Under the pieces are notes generated by a model. It saw only the letters and a list, made by a program, of their open reading frames with translations, was not told where the DNA came from and ran no database searches. 14,354 bases of DNA from an uncultured candidate division Zixibacteria bacterium (GTDB lineage Bacteria > Zixibacteria > MSB-5A5 > GN15 > FEB-12). Location: the NCBI GenBank assembly GCA_913009765.1, contig CAJVYT010000062.1, positions 1 through 14,354 on the forward strand, written 5' to 3'. Both the position numbers and the translations under genes were made by a program. This document shows, piece after piece, positions 14,263 through 14,354 of this stretch. The first letter of the stretch is position 1. Each line of letters opens with the position of its first letter.

Positions 14263-14354
14263 TTAGACTCCAGTTTTTTCCTCGTTAAGCCATTCATACC
14301 CGGAATCTTCTAATTTTAATGCAAGCTCAGGTCCGCCGGACATCACAAACTTTC
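14263..14354 (-). CDS. sufC: SufC ATPase, C-terminal fragment
   Basis: The last 29 codons and TAA of a gene that continues past the right edge. The frame reads [22 protein letters not shown] and then a short acidic tail. SGGPELA.KLE..GY.W is the recognised C-terminus of SufC, the ABC-type ATPase that drives SufBD rearrangement. It ends two bases before the sufB start codon. The nucleotide-binding motifs are outside the window. Confidence 0.88.
   Translation of the reverse strand, partial: KFVMSGGPELALKLEDSGYEWLNEEKTGV

Overview
The window is the end of an AT-rich assembled contig, probably from a metagenome. Its first ~158 bases are not genomic: positions 93-158 are an Illumina TruSeq P7 index adapter, preceded by a T-run and unplaceable sequence. 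The organism is an uncultured bacterium that I cannot place firmly. GlnRS, a YumC-type ferredoxin-NADP reductase, FabL and a SUF system with SufU and a DUF59 protein fit several phyla. The hairpin repeats and a NARKHG-like small ORF resemble what is seen in uncultured lineages such as the FCB group or Planctomycetes (low confidence). TGA is a normal stop here (nadA, sufS and the Rieske gene end in TGA).

Left part, 159-4772, plus strand: the 3' end of a probable redoxin gene, then a peroxiredoxin Q/Bcp gene (315-749) with an in-frame TGA exactly at the peroxidatic cysteine of the TPGC motif and a bacterial SECIS-like hairpin just downstream. I read it as a selenocysteine peroxiredoxin that a standard gene caller would miss. 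Next come glnS, a thioredoxin-reductase-like ferredoxin-NADP+ reductase and nadA, packed as an operon.

Middle, 4773-7748, plus strand: a likely sigma70 promoter drives a lipoyl-dependent E2 acyltransferase, lipB and fabL. FabL helps make acyl-ACP, LipB moves octanoyl from ACP to a lipoyl-domain lysine, and E2 carries such a domain, so the three genes form a supply chain.

7749-9118 is a 1.37-kb repeat island between convergent gene blocks. It holds many perfect short hairpins, two 67-bp near-identical direct repeats, two copies of a CCCTGAGCGGAGTCGAAGGG-like repeat (two more lie before glnS), and one small ORF that looks like an internally shortened member of a repetitive protein family.

Right part, 9119-14354, minus strand: a SUF iron-sulfur assembly operon in the order sufC (3' end only)-sufB-sufD-Rieske ferredoxin-sufS-sufU-sufT, tightly packed with overlaps. 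SufS and SufU mobilise sulfur, SufBCD is the scaffold, and SufT is a maturation factor. Client Fe-S proteins (NadA, the Rieske ferredoxin) are encoded in the same window. The most notable item is the selenocysteine peroxiredoxin; the main caution is the adapter at the contig end.
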